Shown here piece by piece: positions 12,380 to 14,352 of a stretch of 14,352 nucleotides of DNA. Position numbers and translations under genes: made by a program. A model generated the notes under the pieces. The model worked only from the letters and a program-made list of their open reading frames with translations, made no database searches and had not been told where the DNA came from. The stretch spans positions 1 through 14,352 of the forward strand of contig NZ_NPEF01000056.1 in the NCBI RefSeq assembly GCF_002811955.1, written 5' to 3'. Origin of the DNA: Leptospira ellisii (GTDB taxonomy: Bacteria > Spirochaetota > Leptospiria > Leptospirales > Leptospiraceae). The first letter of the stretch is position 1. Each line of letters starts with the position of its first letter.

Positions 12380-12385
12380 TATAAT
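12380..12385 (+). promoter_or_regulatory. Consensus -10 box (TATAAT) just before the methyltransferase gene
   Basis: An exact TATAAT ends 11 nt before the methyltransferase ATG. No good -35 element lies 16-18 nt upstream; the best hexamer there, at 12357-12362, is CGTTCT. If the box is used, the transcript would start around five bases before the ATG, giving a nearly leaderless mRNA, which fits the absence of a Shine-Dalgarno sequence. AT-rich sequence can produce such a box by chance. Confidence 0.35.
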
Positions 12386-12396
12386 AAAATAAAAAT

Positions 12397-13089
12397 ATGA
12401 TATTGTCGGGCAACTTCGAGAATCAGAGAAGGTTTTTCGACCTGTTTTCGAAAAGTTACCATCTGATGGAATTTTTTACCTTCGGATTGGCCAATCGAAC
12501 CAGGAAACGGTTTTTGAGGGTTTTGAATCCTTCGAACGACGGAATCGTATGCGATCTGATGTGCGGAAACGGAAACAATATAGGAATTCTAAAAAAGGAT
12601 TTTCGTTGCAAAAGAATCATCGGCGTGGACGTTTCCGAAGGAATGATCCGGGTCGCGCGAAATCGTTTCGGAGAAGAGGACGTTTTTTACTTTACTGAAA
12701 ACGCTTTGTCCTCCTCCGTTCCTTCCGATCACTGCGATTTCGTGAGCTGTAGTTTCGGACTCAAAACCCTACAACCCGAACAAAGGGTTCTTCTGATTTC
12801 GGAAGTGTATAGGATTTTAAAACCGTCCGGGACCTTCGTCTTTATGGAGTTGTCCAAACCGTCCGGTTTCGTTTCCGTATTCTGGAAATTCTATTTTTCG
12901 TTTTTTCTTCCTCTGATGGCGAGATTGTTTTCGTATCCCTTCGTGAAGAGAAAATATTTGGCGGATTCGATTTCCGACTTCGGTAGCATTTTTTCGGAAG
13001 AGACGCTCTATCGTTCCGTGTTTCCGAAGTCGAGATTCTTCCGTTGGTACGGAGGAATCGTAACCGGAGTTTCCGGAATGAAGTCTTAA
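12397..13089 (+). CDS. UbiE-like class I SAM-dependent methyltransferase
   Basis: A methyltransferase that uses S-adenosylmethionine; closest in feel to the UbiE/MenG group that methylates quinone rings, though the substrate cannot be told from sequence. The 230 residues show an N-terminal FFDLFSKSYHLMEFF helix pair typical of UbiE, motif I VCDLMCGNGN at 51-60, the acidic residue ending strand 2 in GVDVS (76-80), and SFGLKTL at 119-125 where UbiE has FGLRN. ILKPSGTFVFMEL at about 140-152 and the later FWKFYFSFFLPLMARL also match UbiE layout. The usual GxGxG is GNGN here. There is no ribosome site; the gene follows the SRPBCC membrane protein by 32 nt, so the two may be one unit or separately transcribed. 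Confidence 0.85.
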   Translation: MILSGNFENQRRFFDLFSKSYHLMEFFTFGLANRTRKRFLRVLNPSNDGIVCDLMCGNGNNIGILKKDFRCKRIIGVDVSEGMIRVARNRFGEEDVFYFTENALSSSVPSDHCDFVSCSFGLKTLQPEQRVLLISEVYRILKPSGTFVFMELSKPSGFVSVFWKFYFSFFLPLMARLFSYPFVKRKYLADSISDFGSIFSEETLYRSVFPKSRFFRWYGGIVTGVSGMKS

Positions 13090-13177
13090 CCGTCTAACAG
13101 TCGTTAATTCCCGTGTTCGGTTCGTTCGATTACGTTCGTAAAGAATTTCCTACAAAAGAAAATCGCCGGTATAAGAC

Positions 13178-13204
13178 GACTCGGCCGTAAAGACGGGCCG
13201 AGTC
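13178..13204. terminator. GC-rich hairpin between convergent genes (likely bidirectional terminator)
   Basis: GACTCGGCC (13178-13186) and GGCCGAGTC (13196-13204) are perfect 9-bp arms around a 9-base loop. The hairpin lies between the ends of the convergent methyltransferase and reductase genes. On the minus strand GTCTTATACC and then a TTTTC-rich stretch follow; on the plus strand TTGTG follows. Position and stem strength favour a terminator, although the U-tracts are poor. Confidence 0.6.
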
Positions 13205-13250
13205 TTGTGAAGCGGAGATCGAAACGAATTCTTCCCTCCGCGTTGAAACC

Positions 13251-14018
13251 TTACATTCCGATGGCGGCTCCGCCGTCGACTCTCAGATAGGTTCCGGTGA
13301 TGTAATTGGATTGATCGCTCAGGAAAAACTTCACGGCATTCGCGATCTCCTGCTGCGTTCCGGGTCTCCGTAAAGGGATAAACATCGGGTCGGTCAATTT
13401 CTTCTGCACTTCCTCCGGAAGAGAGGAGGTCATGTCGGTTTGAACGTAACCCGGACAAACCGCGTTTACGAGAACGTTTCTCCCCGCGAATTCCCTCGCC
13501 GCCACTTTCGTAAGCGCGATCACGCCCGCTTTGGAGGAGGAATAGTTGGCTTGACCGGGTTGTCCCGTAAGTCCCGAGACGGAGGAGATGTTCACGATTC
13601 TTCCGGATTCCGCCTTGAGAAGAAGTTTGGAAGCGTATTTGGTCATCAAAAAAACGCCCTTCAGGTTTACGTCCACCACGAAGTCGAACTCCTGCTCCGA
13701 CATTCTCATAAAAAGATTGTCCTTGAGTACTCCCGCGTTGTTCACGAGAAAGTCGAGTTTTCCGAACTTATCCTTCACTCCCGCGATCACCGCGTCGCAG
13801 TCGTCCGGTTTGGTGACGTTGCAGGGAATTCCCAACGTTCTTACGCCGAATTCTTTGGCGATATCGGTCGCGGCTTGTTCGATCTGTTCCTTGTTTAAAT
13901 CGACGACTACTATGTCGCCTCCCTCTTTGGCGATCGTATTTGCGATCGCTCTTCCGAGGCCGCGAGGAGATGCCGCTCCGGTAACGAGTGCCACTTTCCC
14001 TTCGAATTGTTTAGACAT
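13251..14018 (-). CDS. fabG: FabG-like short-chain dehydrogenase/reductase
   Basis: Classical SDR with the FabG pattern: an NAD(P)-dependent reductase of 3-oxoacyl-ACP or 3-oxoacyl-CoA in fatty acid or related lipid metabolism, cytoplasmic and probably tetrameric. From ATG 14018 (GAGGGAA ribosome site about 7 nt upstream) it has 255 residues. Visible are the cofactor loop [10 protein letters not shown] at 13-22, D40 ending strand 2, NNAG at 93-96, N118, S146, Y159 and K163 (the Ser-Tyr-Lys catalytic set, ANYSSSKAG), and the PGYVQTDM loop at 189-196. An Asp after strand 2 often goes with NADH use. An upstream in-frame start would add 21 residues of non-family sequence and is rejected. No fab or acyl-carrier genes adjoin it, so acetoacetyl-CoA reductase or another SDR role remains possible. 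Confidence 0.85.
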   Translation of the reverse strand: MSKQFEGKVALVTGAASPRGLGRAIANTIAKEGGDIVVVDLNKEQIEQAATDIAKEFGVRTLGIPCNVTKPDDCDAVIAGVKDKFGKLDFLVNNAGVLKDNLFMRMSEQEFDFVVDVNLKGVFLMTKYASKLLLKAESGRIVNISSVSGLTGQPGQANYSSSKAGVIALTKVAAREFAGRNVLVNAVCPGYVQTDMTSSLPEEVQKKLTDPMFIPLRRPGTQQEIANAVKFFLSDQSNYITGTYLRVDGGAAIGM

Positions 14019-14049
14019 GATTTCCCTCGTATCGAGATTCTGATTGGCT

Positions 14050-14074
14050 TTCCATTTCCGGGATGGAAATGGAA
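14050..14074. promoter_or_regulatory. Perfect 10-bp inverted repeat in the fabG-like leader
   Basis: TTCCATTTCC (14050-14059) and GGAAATGGAA (14065-14074) are exact reverse complements around GGGAT. The element lies 32-56 nt upstream of the reductase ATG on the minus strand, and about 105 nt upstream of the divergent hydrolase. It could be a repressor operator or a hairpin in the mRNA leader; no U-tract follows. The repeat is seen directly; the function is inference. Confidence 0.5.
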
Positions 14075-14178
14075 TTGCCAAGTAAAAACTTTCTTCCGAA
14101 TTTCCTTTGCCTTTCTAAATCGAAACTATATCCTTGTTAGATGAACGTTCTTTCATTCCGTTTTTGGAGAATTTAAAC

Positions 14179-14352
14179 ATGCAGTCCTCTTACAACCGTC
14201 CCTTGGAATCGATCGGTCCCGTCGAAGCCGTTTATCTTCCGGGAAACCCCGAAGCGTATACGGTGATTTTGTTTCACGGATACGGAGCGAACGCGTACGA
14301 CCTTTCGCCTTTGAGCGCGTATCTGGATCTGCCGGAAGGAACCAATTGGATT
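14179..14352 (+). CDS. Phospholipase/carboxylesterase-type alpha/beta hydrolase (N-terminal part)
   Basis: Only the first 58 residues are in the window. The product begins [20 protein letters not shown], then [24 protein letters not shown]. The HGYGAN-x2-DL segment is the oxyanion-hole strand and loop seen at the start of the phospholipase/carboxylesterase (acyl-protein thioesterase-like) family. The catalytic Ser, Asp and His would lie beyond the right edge. The ATG at 14179 has GGAGA about 8 nt upstream. It is divergent from the FabG-like gene, so the 160-bp gap should hold promoters for both. The substrate is unknown. Confidence 0.8.
   Translation, partial: MQSSYNRPLESIGPVEAVYLPGNPEAYTVILFHGYGANAYDLSPLSAYLDLPEGTNWI

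Noticed and set aside
14019..14081. Longer start for the FabG-like protein
   Set aside because: It would add residues unrelated to the family, run through the inverted repeat, and ignore the good ribosome site before the ATG at 14018.

Overview
The window looks like chromosomal DNA from a spirochaete, most likely the genus Leptospira. This rests on the flagellar order flbD-motA-motB-fliL (known in spirochaetes), a Kdo-activating enzyme for LPS (most other spirochaetes lack LPS), a spirochaete-style lipoprotein lipobox, a single-gene MCE protein and a short intergenic tandem array. By eye the base composition is richer in G+C than L. interrogans. Species assignment is inference.

Layout from left to right. 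(1) 1-2466, minus strand: a division block transcribed ftsQ > ftsA > ftsZ, with ftsZ cut by the left edge. (2) 2467-2903: non-coding DNA with several copies of a GAGTTCCCACA-type motif. (3) 2904-3704, plus: a solo MCE/MlaD-type lipid-transport protein. (4) 3705-4055: a 38-bp tandem repeat, five full copies and part of a sixth, built on the same motif. (5) 4056-8325, plus: a tightly packed run of a family 4 glycosyltransferase, flbD, motA, motB, fliL and kdsB, joining the flagellar motor to envelope polysaccharide synthesis. (6) 8318-9902, minus: an STAS-domain protein (convergent with kdsB and overlapping it by 8 bp), a possible small Cys-rich ORF, a cytochrome c lipoprotein, and an orphan DUF35-type Zn-ribbon/OB-fold protein. 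(7) 10074-11138, minus: a predicted outer-membrane beta-barrel protein. (8) 11139-11386: a divergent intergenic region holding a perfect 34-bp palindrome. (9) 11387-13089, plus: a five-helix membrane protein with a C-terminal SRPBCC-like domain, followed by a UbiE-like methyltransferase. (10) 13251-14018, minus: a FabG-like short-chain reductase with a perfect inverted repeat in its leader. (11) 14179 to the right edge, plus: the start of a phospholipase/carboxylesterase-type alpha/beta hydrolase.

Most genes are ordinary housekeeping or motility genes. The parts that known features explain least are the 34-bp palindrome with the membrane-SRPBCC/methyltransferase pair beside it, the 38-bp array with related motifs on both sides of the mce gene, and an FNR/CRP-like palindrome upstream of the cytochrome c gene. 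No CRISPR array, phage, insertion sequence, tRNA or rRNA was seen.
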